Positions 17,566-26,711 of a stretch of DNA of 64,000 nucleotides are shown piece by piece. The notes below the pieces were generated by a model that saw only the letters and a list, made by a program, of their open reading frames with translations, was not told the DNA's origin and did no database searches. The translations under genes and the position numbers were made by a program. Every line of letters begins with the position of its first letter. Position 1 is the stretch's first letter. The stretch lies in assembly GCF_002749615.1 (NCBI RefSeq), contig NZ_CP024201.1, positions 1,178,001 through 1,242,000 on the forward strand. The letters are read 5' to 3'. The DNA is from Caulobacter mirabilis. Lineage in GTDB: Bacteria; Pseudomonadota; Alphaproteobacteria; Caulobacterales; Caulobacteraceae.

Positions 17566-19104
17566 TCAGACGATCTTGGCGTCGGTCTTGCCCCAGTAGG
17601 CGTCGCGGATCAGGCGCTTGTAGAGCTTGCCGGTCGGGTGCCGGGGCAGTTCCTGCATGAAGTCCAGCACGCGCGGGGCCTTCACATGGCTGAGGTTGGC
17701 CTTGGCGTAGGCCAGCAGTTCGTCGCGCAGCGCATCGCCGGCGGCGTTCCAGTCGGCCGGCTGGATGACCGCCACGACCTTCTCGCCGAACTCCTCGTCC
17801 GGCGCGCCGACCACGGCCACGTCGGCGACCTTGGGGTGGGTGACCAGCAGGTTCTCGATCTCCTGCGGATAGATGTTCACCCCGCCCGAGATGATCATGA
17901 AGCTCTTGCGGTCGGTCAGGTAGAGGAAGCCCTCCTCGTCCATCCAGCCCACGTCGCCCAGGCTGGTCCAGCCGTGCTTGTTGTAGCTCTCGGCCGTCTT
18001 GGCCGGGTCGTTGTGGTAGTTGATGGGCGGGCCGTTCTCAAAATAGACCTGCCCCTCCTGGCGCGGGCCGAGGGCGTCGCCCTCCTCGTTGCAGATGCGC
18101 AGCTCGCCCAGCACGGCCTTGCCGACCGAGCCCTTGTGCGTCAGCCAGTCGGCCGAGCCGATGTAGCAGAAGCCGTTGCCCTCGGTGCCGGCGTAGTACT
18201 CGTGGATCACCGGGCCCCACCATTCGATCATCTGCTCCTTCACCGGGACGGGGCAGGGGGCGGCGGCGTGGACCGCCGACTTGATCGACGAGACGTCGTA
18301 CTTGTTGCGGATCTCCGCCGGCAGCTTCAGCAGGCGCACGAAATGGGTTGGCACGAACTGTCCGCAGTCGACCTTGTACTGCTCGATCAGGGCCAGCATC
18401 GTCTCCGGATCGAACTTCTCCATCACGATCACCGTGCCGCCCAGCTTATGGACGCTCATGCACCAGCGGAGCGGCGCGGCGTGATAGAGCGGCGCCGGCG
18501 AGATGTAGACGCTGTCCGGCGTGAAACCGAACAGGCCCTGGGTCATCATGAACAGCGGATTGACCGCGTCGATCTCGGCGCCGGTCAGCGGCGGCTTCAC
18601 GCCCTTCGGACGGCCGGTGGTGCCTGACGAATAGAGCATGTCCGACCCGGCGGTCTCGTCGGCGATCCGCGTCGCCGGCCGGGCGTCGCGGGCGGCCTCG
18701 AAGCTCTCGAACGGCGCGCGGGCGCCGCCGACCATGTAGAGCTTCAGGTCGCCGATCAGGGCCGGCATCTCGTCGGCGACGGAGCCGACGGTGGCCGAGG
18801 TGATGAACACCTTCGCCTCGCAGTCGCGGACGATGTACTCGACTTCGGTCGCGGTCAGCTTCGACGAGATGCAGGTGTAGTACAGGCCCGCCCGCTGCGC
18901 CGCCCAGGCGATCTCGAAGTATCGCGGGCTGTTGTCCATGAAGAGGGCGATCACGTCGCCGACCTTCAGGCCCAGCGAGCGGAACAGCTGCGCCCCCTGG
19001 TTCGAGCGGTCCTCCAGCTGGCGATAGGTCACCGTTTCGCCGGTTCCGGCCATGATGAAGGCGGCGCGGTCGGGGTGGTTCTGGGCGTGATGGAAAGGAT
19101 GCAT
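17566..19104 (-). CDS. Acyl-CoA synthetase / fatty-acid CoA ligase (ANL family)
   Basis: The 512-residue AMP-forming enzyme shows the P-loop-like motif MLYSSGTTGRPKGV (near residue 180), the adenylate-binding YYAGTEGNG, the hinge segment TDRKSFMIISGG and the C-terminal catalytic Lys in HPTGKLYKR. It would activate a carboxylic acid to its CoA thioester with ATP. ATG 19104 is the natural start; the open frame further upstream is antiphase to the GMC gene. Second gene of the operon, 23 nt after the oxidoreductase gene. The acid is probably the oxidation product of the P450/GMC steps (inference). Confidence 0.9.
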   Translation of the reverse strand: MHPFHHAQNHPDRAAFIMAGTGETVTYRQLEDRSNQGAQLFRSLGLKVGDVIALFMDNSPRYFEIAWAAQRAGLYYTCISSKLTATEVEYIVRDCEAKVFITSATVGSVADEMPALIGDLKLYMVGGARAPFESFEAARDARPATRIADETAGSDMLYSSGTTGRPKGVKPPLTGAEIDAVNPLFMMTQGLFGFTPDSVYISPAPLYHAAPLRWCMSVHKLGGTVIVMEKFDPETMLALIEQYKVDCGQFVPTHFVRLLKLPAEIRNKYDVSSIKSAVHAAAPCPVPVKEQMIEWWGPVIHEYYAGTEGNGFCYIGSADWLTHKGSVGKAVLGELRICNEEGDALGPRQEGQVYFENGPPINYHNDPAKTAESYNKHGWTSLGDVGWMDEEGFLYLTDRKSFMIISGGVNIYPQEIENLLVTHPKVADVAVVGAPDEEFGEKVVAVIQPADWNAAGDALRDELLAYAKANLSHVKAPRVLDFMQELPRHPTGKLYKRLIRDAYWGKTDAKIV

Positions 19105-19127
19105 CGTCTGAGCCTGCCTTCGGGAAA

Positions 19128-20798
19128 CTAGGCGGCGAGGGCGGACGGGGCCGCCTTGCCGAGGATCATGTCGGACGCCTTCTCGGCGATCATGATGGTG
19201 GGGGCGTTGGTGTTGCCGCTGACCAGCCGCGGCATCACCGAGGCGTCGACCACGCGCAGACCCTCCAGGCCGTGGACGCGCAGCTGCGGGTCGACCACCG
19301 CCATCGGGCCGTGGCCCATCTGGCAGGTCCCAACCGGGTGGTAGATCGTGCTGCCGCTCATCCGGGCGTACTCCAGCAGCATCTCGTCGCTCTGGACGTC
19401 GGGGCCGGGGTTCATCTCGTGGTCGACATAGGGCGCCAGCGCCGCCTGTTCGGCGATCCTGCGGCTGATGCGCAGGCTGGCGACGGCGACCTGCTGGTCG
19501 ATCGGATCGGCGAGGTAGTTGGCGAAGATGGTCGGGTAGACGCTCGGATCGCTCGACTTGATTCGGATGTGGCCGCGGCTCTCGGGACGCAGCTGGCAGG
19601 GGCCGATGGTCAGGCCGGGCTGAGTCTCCAGCACCATCTTCTGCTCGTTGGCCAGCTTGTCGGCGTCCATCGTCGCCGGAAGGATGTGGTACTGGATGTC
19701 CGGGTGGGCGAGGTCGGGCCGCGACTTGCAGAAGGCCGCGATATGCGCCGCCGACAGGGTCAGCAGGCCCTTGCGCTGGAACAGGAACTTCATCGCCTCC
19801 CCGAGGAAGCGCCCGCCGCGGGTCAGCTCGTTCACCGAGATCACGCCCGGCTTCAGCCGGTAGCGCACGGTCATGACGTAGTGGTCCTGCAGGTTCTCGC
19901 CGACGCCTGCCAGGTCGTGGACCAGGTCGACGCCGTGCGCGCGCAGCAGCTCGCCGGGGCCGACGCCGGACAGCTGGAGCAACTGGGGCGAGTTCACCGC
20001 GCCGCCGGCCAGGATCACCTCGGCCTTGGCTCTGGCGACGCGCTGAACGCCGTCCTGCATGAACGCGACGCCGACGGCCCGCTTGCCCTCGAACAGGACG
20101 CGGGAGGCCAGGGCGCCGGTCTCGACCCGGAGGTTGGGGCGGCCCATCACCGGATGCAGATAGGCGACGGCGGCCGAGCAGCGCTGCCCGTTCTTCACCG
20201 TCAGCTGGTAGTAGGTCGCGCCCTCCTGCTCGCCGGCGTTGACGTCCTTCACCTTCGGAATGCCGGCCTGCTGGCAGGCGTCCATCACCGCGTCGGAGAC
20301 CGGATGGGTCGTGGTGACGTCCGAGACGTTCAGCGGACCGCCGGTGGCGTGCCATTCGCAGTCGCCGCGCTCCTGGTGCTCGGCCCGGCGGAAGTAGGGC
20401 AGGACGTCGTCCCAGGCCCAGCCCTCGCAGCCCAGCTGCCGCCAGTTGTCGTAGTCGGCGTGCTGGCCGCGGATGTAGAGCAGGCCGTTGATCGAGGATG
20501 AACCGCCCAGCACCTTGCCGCGCGGCCAGACGTGGGTGCGGCCGCCGGTGCCCGGATCGGGCTCGGTCGTGTAGAGCCAGTTGACCTTGGGATCCTTCAG
20601 GGTCTGCGAGTAGCCGACCGGGACATGGATCATCAGGTTGGACAGGAACTGGCCGGGGTTCCTCGTCGGGCGGTCGTCGCCGCCGGCCTCCAGCAGCAGG
20701 ACCTTGTGGCGGCCGTCGGCGCTGAGCCGATTGGCCAGCACGCAGCCGGCGCTGCCCGCGCCGACGATGATGTAGTCCGCCTCGATGGCCTGACTCAT
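19128..20798 (-). CDS. GMC family FAD-dependent oxidoreductase (alcohol/choline dehydrogenase-like)
   Basis: The 556-residue protein has the FAD-binding [14 protein letters not shown] at residues 13-26, the GMC signature [16 protein letters not shown] near residue 85, the second GMC signature [16 protein letters not shown], and the catalytic His in [10 protein letters not shown] with Asn in GNTNAPT near the C-terminus. Such enzymes oxidise primary alcohols to aldehydes (AlkJ, choline dehydrogenase). Start [13 protein letters not shown] at 20798 is preferred over an 11-codon extension. First gene of the minus-strand operon, 186 bp from the divergent P450, so hydroxylation then alcohol oxidation is a natural reading. 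Confidence 0.9.
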   Translation of the reverse strand: MSQAIEADYIIVGAGSAGCVLANRLSADGRHKVLLLEAGGDDRPTRNPGQFLSNLMIHVPVGYSQTLKDPKVNWLYTTEPDPGTGGRTHVWPRGKVLGGSSSINGLLYIRGQHADYDNWRQLGCEGWAWDDVLPYFRRAEHQERGDCEWHATGGPLNVSDVTTTHPVSDAVMDACQQAGIPKVKDVNAGEQEGATYYQLTVKNGQRCSAAVAYLHPVMGRPNLRVETGALASRVLFEGKRAVGVAFMQDGVQRVARAKAEVILAGGAVNSPQLLQLSGVGPGELLRAHGVDLVHDLAGVGENLQDHYVMTVRYRLKPGVISVNELTRGGRFLGEAMKFLFQRKGLLTLSAAHIAAFCKSRPDLAHPDIQYHILPATMDADKLANEQKMVLETQPGLTIGPCQLRPESRGHIRIKSSDPSVYPTIFANYLADPIDQQVAVASLRISRRIAEQAALAPYVDHEMNPGPDVQSDEMLLEYARMSGSTIYHPVGTCQMGHGPMAVVDPQLRVHGLEGLRVVDASVMPRLVSGNTNAPTIMIAEKASDMILGKAAPSALAA

Positions 20799-20903
20799 GC
20801 GCCGTTTCCCTGTGTTTCCGGACCGGCGCATCTGTCGCGCGCCTGATCGACGATCACCTTACGCGCGCGGAAGTCAGGAAGAAAAGGGCGCCGTCGCGGA
20901 AGC

Positions 20904-20916
20904 TGACGCGACGTCA
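20904..20916. promoter_or_regulatory. Short palindrome in the divergent P450/GMC promoter region
   Basis: TGACG-CGA-CGTCA is a perfect 13-bp inverted repeat, midway between the GMC and P450 starts. A second one, TGATC-GAC-GATCA, lies about 60 bp nearer the GMC gene. Either could bind a regulator of the divergent catabolic locus, but both are short enough to arise by chance. Confidence 0.25.
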
Positions 20917-20984
20917 TGATTGCCGCCTCGCGGTCGCGGCGTAAGCTCCCTGCAACAACGAAAACACGACGGGAGGAAGCGGCG

Positions 20985-22328
20985 ATGGAGCTCATCAGCC
21001 AGACCGCGGTCGAGGGGCGCCCGGGGCCCAACAACGGCCGCGCCTATCCGGTTCTGGACGGCGTCGACCTGACCGACATCGCCCGCTTCGCCCAGGGCCA
21101 GCCGTACGCCGACTTCGCCCGCATGCGCACCCAGGCGCCGGTGATGTGGCACGAGGAGACCCGGCTGGAGGGGCCGGGCTTCTGGGCCGTCACCCGCCAC
21201 GCCGACGTGATGGCGGTGAACAGCGACGCAGCGACCTTCTCCAGCCAGCGGGGCGGCATCCTTATGGGCGCCGGCAAGCCGGAGGCGCGGCATGCGCTGC
21301 TGTACCGCGCCTCGATGGACGCCATGATCAACATGGACGCGCCGCACCACCTGCAGCTGCGCCGCGAGCACATGCCCTACTTCACGCCCGGCTATCTGCG
21401 CGGCCTGACCGAGCGGGTGAAGGGCGAGGTGACCCGTCTGCTCGACGCCATGGCCGGGAAGGGGGAGGCCGATCTGGTCGAGGACTTTTCCTCGATCCTG
21501 CCGCTGTTCACCCTGTGCGAGATCCTGGGCGTGCCGGAGGTCGATCGGCCGAAGTTCCTGACCTGGATGCACTATCTCGAGGAGGCTCAGAACCTGGCCA
21601 TGCGCCAGGCGACCGAGGGCGTGGCGCCGTCGCTGGAGCTGATGCAGTTCATCGCCGACTTCAACGCCAACGTGGAGGAGATGTTCGACTACGGCCGCGC
21701 CATGCTGCTGAAGCGGCGGGCCGATCCGCAGCCGGACCTGATGAGCGCCATCGCCCGGGCCCAGGTCGACGGCGAATTGCTCAGCGACGAGTACCTGGAC
21801 GGCTCCTGGCTGCTGATCGTCTTCGCCGGCAACGACACCACGCGGAACACCCTGTCGGGCTCGATGAAGCTGCTGACCGAGCACCCCGACCAGCACGCCC
21901 GGCTGGTCGCCGACCCGGGCCTGCTGCCGGGAGCGGTGAACGAGTTCATCCGCATGGTCAGCCCGGTGATCTACATGCGCCGGACAGCCACGCGGGACGC
22001 CGAGATCAACGGCCAGAGGATCGCCGAGGGCGAGAAGGTGATCATGTACTTCGGCGCCGCCAACCGCGACGAGGCGGTGTTCGCCGATCCCGACCGCCTG
22101 GACGTCTCGCGGGCCAACGCCGACAAGCACATCGCCTTCGGCTACGGCCCGCACACCTGTATCGGCAAGCGGGTGGCGCAGATCCAGCTGGAGGAGGCCT
22201 ACCGCCAGATCCTGGCCCGCTTCCCCGACATGCGCTGGACCGGCGAGATCGACGTCGCCCCGAACAACTTTGTCCACGCCATCCGCAAGCTGGGCGTCAG
22301 CTTCACGGCGGAGCGGCGGGCGGCCTAG
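20985..22328 (+). CDS. Cytochrome P450
   Basis: The 447-residue monooxygenase has the I-helix oxygen-activation motif FAGNDTTRN, the ExxR of the K-helix in EFIR, and the heme ligand Cys392 in FGYGPHTCIG. The N-terminal half (FWAVTRHADVMAV, TFSSQRGG, NMDAPHHLQLRR) resembles CYP124/125/142-type enzymes that hydroxylate the terminal carbon of sterol side chains and methyl-branched lipids; that subfamily call is tentative. ATG 20985 follows GGGAGGAAG. No ferredoxin or ferredoxin reductase gene lies beside it, so the redox partner is elsewhere. It is co-directional with the crotonase gene at 22398. Confidence 0.92.
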   Translation: MELISQTAVEGRPGPNNGRAYPVLDGVDLTDIARFAQGQPYADFARMRTQAPVMWHEETRLEGPGFWAVTRHADVMAVNSDAATFSSQRGGILMGAGKPEARHALLYRASMDAMINMDAPHHLQLRREHMPYFTPGYLRGLTERVKGEVTRLLDAMAGKGEADLVEDFSSILPLFTLCEILGVPEVDRPKFLTWMHYLEEAQNLAMRQATEGVAPSLELMQFIADFNANVEEMFDYGRAMLLKRRADPQPDLMSAIARAQVDGELLSDEYLDGSWLLIVFAGNDTTRNTLSGSMKLLTEHPDQHARLVADPGLLPGAVNEFIRMVSPVIYMRRTATRDAEINGQRIAEGEKVIMYFGAANRDEAVFADPDRLDVSRANADKHIAFGYGPHTCIGKRVAQIQLEEAYRQILARFPDMRWTGEIDVAPNNFVHAIRKLGVSFTAERRAA

Positions 22329-22397
22329 GCTCTTGCCTTCCCCCGCGTCCGCCGCTTTTCATACGCTCGTTTAAAGCCGACCGCCGAGGAGCCCCGC

Positions 22398-23282
22398 ATG
22401 TCCGCCCCGACCTTCGAGACCATCCTGCTGGACCGCAAGGACGGGATCGCGACGATCACCCTGAACCGTCCCGACCGGATGAACGCCTTCACCGGTCAGA
22501 TGATGATGGAGATGATCCAGGCCTTCGACATCACCGACGCCGACGACTCGGTGAAGGTGGTGGTGGTCACCGGCGCCGGCCGCGCCTTCTGCGCCGGGGC
22601 GGACCTGGGCAGCGGCGACAAGACCTTCGACTACGCCAAGCAGGACGGCAATCCGCGCGACAAGTTCATGGTCAACGGCGTCTACCGCGACGGCGGCGGC
22701 CTGCTGACCCTGCGCATCTACGAGAGCCTCAAGCCGGTGATCGCAGCGGTGAACGGGGCGGCGGTCGGCATCGGCGTCACCATGCAGCTGGCCATGGACA
22801 TCCGCCTGGCCTCGACCGAGGCCAAGTTCGGCTTCGTCTTCGCGCGCCGCGGCATCACGCCGGAAGCCGCCTCGTCCTGGTTCCTGCCGCGGCTGGTCGG
22901 TCTGCAGCAGGCGCTGGAGTGGTGCTACACCGGCCGGGTCTTCCCGGCGCAGGAGGCCAAGGACGGCGGCCTGGTCCGCTCGCTGCACGCGCCCGAAGAC
23001 CTGTTGCCGGCGGCCTACGCCCTGGCGCGCGAGATCGCCGACAACGCCGCCCCGGTGTCGGTCGCCCTGACCCGCCAGCTGATGTACCGCAACGCCGGTG
23101 CGCCGCATCCGATGGACGCCCACATGTCCGACAGCCGCGCGATCATGGCTCGCGGCGCCCAGGGCGACGCCAAGGAGGGGGTGATGTCCTTCCTGGAGAA
23201 GCGCCCGCCGGCCTATCCCGACAAGGTCTCGAGCGATCTGCCGGACGTCTGGCCCTACTGGGAAAAGCGCGAATTCAAGTAA
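22398..23282 (+). CDS. Enoyl-CoA hydratase/isomerase family protein
   Basis: The 294-residue crotonase-fold protein has oxyanion-hole segments AFCAGADLGSG (near residue 70) and GAAVGIGVTMQLAMDIRLA (near 120), and the Glu-containing RRGITPEAASSWFLP (near 155), which supports a hydratase or isomerase. The C-terminus has a longer loop and tail than the paralogue at 14978. It sits 69 bp after the P450 gene on the same strand, making it a likely operon partner on the plus-strand arm of the catabolic locus. Confidence 0.88.
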   Translation: MSAPTFETILLDRKDGIATITLNRPDRMNAFTGQMMMEMIQAFDITDADDSVKVVVVTGAGRAFCAGADLGSGDKTFDYAKQDGNPRDKFMVNGVYRDGGGLLTLRIYESLKPVIAAVNGAAVGIGVTMQLAMDIRLASTEAKFGFVFARRGITPEAASSWFLPRLVGLQQALEWCYTGRVFPAQEAKDGGLVRSLHAPEDLLPAAYALAREIADNAAPVSVALTRQLMYRNAGAPHPMDAHMSDSRAIMARGAQGDAKEGVMSFLEKRPPAYPDKVSSDLPDVWPYWEKREFK

Positions 23283-23423
23283 TCGTAGAAAGGCTTTCCA
23301 GAATTCGCCCCCATTGAGAACCGGACGCGCTTGCAGAGCGCGAAAAGGTGAGTCGCGTCGTTCAGCGAACGGCGCCATCCTGTGCTCCACGGGGACCGCC
23401 GAGGTCCCGGTGGAGGATTCGCC

Positions 23424-23927
23424 ATGATGGAGCGAGTACTGAGTTGGACGTTCGGACTGATGCTTGCGGTGCTTCTGTTCGGCACCGGCATCTACAAGTT
23501 CGTGGGTCCTGACCCCAATCCCGTTTTCGGCCTGATCGCCGCCCGTTCAGGGATTGGGATTTTCGAGCCTTGGCTGCGCTACGCGACCGGCGTGGTCGAA
23601 CTGATCGCCGTCTTGATGGTCCTGTGGCCGGCGACCCGGATGCGCGGCGCGCAGCTGGGACTGCTGGTGGCCCTGGGCGCTATCGTCTTCCACCTGACCC
23701 CGTGGCTGGGGATCCAGGTGCCGAGGCTGCCGGAACTCTCGGCCGCCCTGGCCGAAGGCCGGACGGCGGCGCAGATCGCGGCCATGAACCTGCCGACCGA
23801 CAAGGGCGCCATGTTCCTGCTCGCCCTGGCCATCGCCGGAGTCGCGATCGCCAGCTACTTCACCGAGAAGGCCAAGCAGCGGGCGTCCGCGCCGAAGGCG
23901 CCGCGTCCGATGGGGGCCTTCGCCTGA
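23424..23927 (+). CDS. Small four-helix membrane protein, DoxX/YkgB-like
   Basis: The 167-residue protein has four hydrophobic segments (about residues 8-28, 47-70, 75-95 and 125-148), a GxYKFV motif after the first helix and a basic tail, which is the general look of DoxX/YkgB-type membrane proteins of unknown function. The start ATG 23424 (or the adjacent 23427) follows GGAGG. A conserved function is not known. It stands alone between the catabolic locus and the DUF2336 gene. Confidence 0.65.
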   Translation: MMERVLSWTFGLMLAVLLFGTGIYKFVGPDPNPVFGLIAARSGIGIFEPWLRYATGVVELIAVLMVLWPATRMRGAQLGLLVALGAIVFHLTPWLGIQVPRLPELSAALAEGRTAAQIAAMNLPTDKGAMFLLALAIAGVAIASYFTEKAKQRASAPKAPRPMGAFA

Positions 23928-24059
23928 TCACGGAGGCTGGCCGCGGCGGAAAACCCGCCGCGGTCATCGCCGGTTAACACGGCTCTGCTCTCATCTCAGG
24001 CTGCGACGCCGCCGTGTCGCGCCACTGTTTCCGTTATCGTCTCCGTTTGATCCCTCGGC

Positions 24060-25304
24060 ATGAGCGAGCCCGCCCTTAGACCTGTCTTGGACGCCCAAGA
24101 CCTCGCCGCGGCGCAGGAGCCTGCCGCGGCGCCTTCGCGTTCGCGCGCCGCCCTGCTGAAGCGGCTGGCCGACGTGGTCTGCTTGCCGGGCAGCCGGGTC
24201 AACGCCTTCGAGCGGGCGATGACCGCCGATCTGTTGATCGAACTGCTCCGCGAGGCGGTGCTCGACGAGCGGGTCCGGATCGCGCGCCGCGTGGCCGCCG
24301 TCAGCGAGATTCCGACCAGCCTGGCCCGCCTGCTGCTCCGGGACGACCTGCCGGTGGCCCGAACCTTGATCGAGAACAGCGCCAGTCTGTCCGACACCGA
24401 CCTGATCGATTGCGCCCGGACGGCGACGCCGGAGCACCGGCGACTGGTCGCGGCCCGCCGGGGCCTGCATGAGGCGGTGGTCGACGCGCTGATCGAGCCT
24501 GGTGAAGCAGCGGTGATCGAGTCCGTGCTGCGCAATGACCTGGCGCGCCTCAGCCACGCCGCCGTCGAGACCATCGTGGCGACGACGCGCGACAACCCAA
24601 GGCTGATCCCGCTGCTGCTGCGCCGATCAGAGCTGCGGCCCAGCCACGCCTATGTGATGTTCTGGTGGTCCGACGCCGACAGCCGGCGAACGATCCTTCA
24701 GCGGTTCGCGGTTTCGCGCGAGATCCTGCAGGAGGCCGTCAGCGACGTGTTCGGCATGGCGGCGGAAGAGAAGTGGCAGGATCCGCTCACCCGCAAGGCG
24801 CTGCAGTTCATCGAGCGGCGCCAGCGCAATCGGGCGGCGCTGGAGCGAAGCCCCTTCGAAAGTCTCGAGGAGGCGATTGTCGTGGCCTCCGAAAGCATGA
24901 CCCGCGAAGTGGCCGAGGAGATCGCCTATCTCTCGGGTCTCAAGCCGATGACGGGGGCGAAGATCTTCACCGACGCGGGCGGGGAGCCGCTGGCGATCCT
25001 ATGCAAGGCGACGGGGTTGCCGCGCACCGCCGTTCGATCGCTGTGGCGCGGCCTGCGCCGACCGGAGACCGACGCCTCGGGGGCCGTCGCGCCGGGGCTT
25101 GAACGGGTGCTGACTCTGTTCGACACCATCGCGGTCGATCGGGCCCAGACCGTGTTGCGGTACTGGAACTGGTCGCTGTCCTCGGCGCTGACGCCGGCGC
25201 TGATCAAAGCCATCCGCGAAGGCGACGAAGACGCCGTCGACGAATTTTCGCAACCTCAGCGCGCAGCGATGCTGGCGCTCGGCTCCGATTTCGGACGTCG
25301 TTGA
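24060..25304 (+). CDS. DUF2336 domain-containing protein
   Basis: The 414-residue protein is all-helical, with HEAT-like repeats in residues 35-290 (for example VRIARRVAAVSEIPTSLARLL and RRGLHEAVVDALIE), matching DUF2336, an alphaproteobacterial family of unknown function often found near signalling or cell-cycle genes. The C-terminal third (SGLKPMTGAKIFTDAGGEPLAILCKATGLPRTAV) is conserved in the family. No catalytic motif is visible. It ends 208 bp before mucR on the same strand. Protein binding is the safest guess. Confidence 0.75.
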   Translation: MSEPALRPVLDAQDLAAAQEPAAAPSRSRAALLKRLADVVCLPGSRVNAFERAMTADLLIELLREAVLDERVRIARRVAAVSEIPTSLARLLLRDDLPVARTLIENSASLSDTDLIDCARTATPEHRRLVAARRGLHEAVVDALIEPGEAAVIESVLRNDLARLSHAAVETIVATTRDNPRLIPLLLRRSELRPSHAYVMFWWSDADSRRTILQRFAVSREILQEAVSDVFGMAAEEKWQDPLTRKALQFIERRQRNRAALERSPFESLEEAIVVASESMTREVAEEIAYLSGLKPMTGAKIFTDAGGEPLAILCKATGLPRTAVRSLWRGLRRPETDASGAVAPGLERVLTLFDTIAVDRAQTVLRYWNWSLSSALTPALIKAIREGDEDAVDEFSQPQRAAMLALGSDFGRR

Positions 25305-25512
25305 CAGTCTGAACGTTCGGAAATCTGACGTAGCAACGGCTTCGGTTCTTGACCGGTCTCGATCATTAGCTGGAGTATTCTGAATTCGTTGCTGGCATCC
25401 AAGCAGGTAGGTGCTTGTGTGCGGCAATATATCCCTATATGCACGCCACAACTGGATCGCGTGGGACCGATTCCAGTTGGGCTCAATCATTCCAGTGGTG
25501 GAACAAGGCCAG

Positions 25513-25932
25513 ATGGAAGACAAATCGGCGATCATTGAAATGACGACGGACATTGTGTCCGCGTATGTCGGCAACAACACGGTTGCTGCGAGCGATATTC
25601 CGGGTTTGATTCAGAACGTGCACAAGGCGCTCAGCGAAGTCGCCACCGGCACGATCACGGTCGAAGTCGCGCCCAAGGAGCCTGCGGTTCCGGTGCGCCG
25701 TTCGATTACGCCGGACTATCTGATCTGCCTTGAGGACGGACGGAAGTTCAAGTCGCTCAAGCGTCACCTTCGCACCAAGTACAACATGAGCCCCGAGGAA
25801 TACCGGGCGAAGTGGGGTTTGCCGAAGGATTATCCGATGGTCGCGCCGAACTACGCCAAGGCGCGCTCGGATCTGGCCAAGCAGATGGGCCTGGGCCAGG
25901 GCGGCCGTCAGGCGGCGCGCAAGAAGCGCTGA
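25513..25932 (+). CDS. mucR: MucR/Ros family transcriptional regulator
   Basis: The 139-residue product starts MEDKSAIIEMTTDIVSAYVG (oligomerisation helix) and has the Ros/MucR DNA-binding core YLICLEDGRKFKSLKRHL (residues about 76-93) followed by SPEEYRAKWGLPKDYPMVAPNYA. The first Cys and one His of the zinc site are present, but the second Cys is Asp and the last His is replaced (RTKYN), as in some MucR proteins. In Caulobacter two MucR paralogues silence genes, including cell-cycle targets. ATG 25513 matches the family start; the frame runs 34 codons further upstream. The leader is unusually AT-rich, the kind of DNA MucR binds, so autoregulation is plausible. Confidence 0.9.
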   Translation: MEDKSAIIEMTTDIVSAYVGNNTVAASDIPGLIQNVHKALSEVATGTITVEVAPKEPAVPVRRSITPDYLICLEDGRKFKSLKRHLRTKYNMSPEEYRAKWGLPKDYPMVAPNYAKARSDLAKQMGLGQGGRQAARKKR

Positions 25933-25951
25933 ACTCCGACGCAGAATTGAA

Positions 25952-25990
25952 AAAGAGGGCGGCTGCTTCGGCGGCCGCCCTTTTTCTTTG
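25952..25990 (+). terminator. Strong Rho-independent terminator of mucR
   Basis: A 10-bp GC stem (25957-25966 with 25971-25980, one G-U pair) closes on a TTCG tetraloop and is flanked by an A-tract (25951-25956) and the T-tract TTTTTC (25981-25986). It is the best intrinsic terminator in the window, and the A/T tracts could let it work in both directions. Confidence 0.9.
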
Positions 25991-26119
25991 GCCGCTCGCT
26001 TCCTTAGCTCTTCCGGTCCGCGGGATCGGTCGCCCGGCCCCAAGGCTTGACTCCGGCTGCGAAAGTTCGCCGCGCCCGGCGACTTTTCGCTTCCCCCGAT
26101 TCGCCGGTTAAGCGATAGT

Positions 26120-26136
26120 GAATCACTGGGTGATTC
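26120..26136. promoter_or_regulatory. Palindrome with two CcrM (GANTC) sites upstream of the PAS gene
   Basis: GAATCAC-TGG-GTGATTC is a perfect 17-bp inverted repeat whose ends are GAATC (26120-26124) and GATTC (26132-26136), both recognition sites for the cell-cycle methyltransferase CcrM. It lies 25 bp before the PAS gene start. In Caulobacter GcrA recognises promoters carrying methylated GANTC sites. Confidence 0.5.
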
Positions 26137-26161
26137 CAATGGGTTGTTAAGGACTCTGTAG

Positions 26162-26653
26162 ATGGCCGCGCAACTGGGCGCTTCCGCGACCGCCGCTCGC
26201 GCCCACGAGGAGTTGTTCGCCTACTGGGCGTCGCTGCGCCGGGCCGGCCGTCTGCCGTCCCGGGCGGACATCGACCCGGCGGGGTTCAAGCGGCTCCTGC
26301 CGACCGTCAGCCTCATCGACATCGTCCCCGGCGAACGCCGTGATTACCGCCTGCGCCTCGCCGGCACCGGCCTCTACACCGTCTATGGCCGCGAGATCAC
26401 CGGCCGTACGCTGGGCGAGGTCTATGGTCAGCGCGTCGCCGAAGACTGGCGGACCGAACTCGACCGGATCGTCGAAGATCGCCGGCCGGGCGTGGGCTGC
26501 CACAGCCTGTCCTGGCGGGGCAGCGCCCACGCGTCCTTGCTCTGGTTGCGGCTGCCGCTGGCCAGCGACGGGCGCAACGTCGACATGATCCTCGGCTACG
26601 ACGCCGTCGTCGGCGTTCAAGGCGATTCCGCCAGCGGCATCCGCGCCGCCTGA
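26162..26653 (+). CDS. PAS domain-containing protein
   Basis: The 163-residue protein is essentially one PAS fold: a helical cap (AHEELFAYWASLRRAGRLPSR), a core containing FKRLLPTVSLIDIV and YRLRLAGTGLYTVYGREITGRTL, and a C-terminal sheet. There is no output domain. It belongs to the alphaproteobacterial stand-alone PAS group (PAS_5-like) whose members include cell-cycle accessory proteins; the ligand is unknown. The promoter region holds a GANTC palindrome, and mucR lies just upstream on the same strand with a terminator between. Confidence 0.75.
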   Translation: MAAQLGASATAARAHEELFAYWASLRRAGRLPSRADIDPAGFKRLLPTVSLIDIVPGERRDYRLRLAGTGLYTVYGREITGRTLGEVYGQRVAEDWRTELDRIVEDRRPGVGCHSLSWRGSAHASLLWLRLPLASDGRNVDMILGYDAVVGVQGDSASGIRAA

Positions 26654-26711
26654 CTGGACCTATCCCCGGCCTATCCCGATCCCGCGCCAGGGCAACCGCC
26701 CGCGCCGTATT

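Noticed and set aside
13781-23282. Biosynthetic (secondary metabolite) gene cluster because of the P450
   Set aside because: There is no synthase, cyclase, NRPS or PKS gene; the set of CoA ligase, dehydrogenase and crotonases points to degradation.
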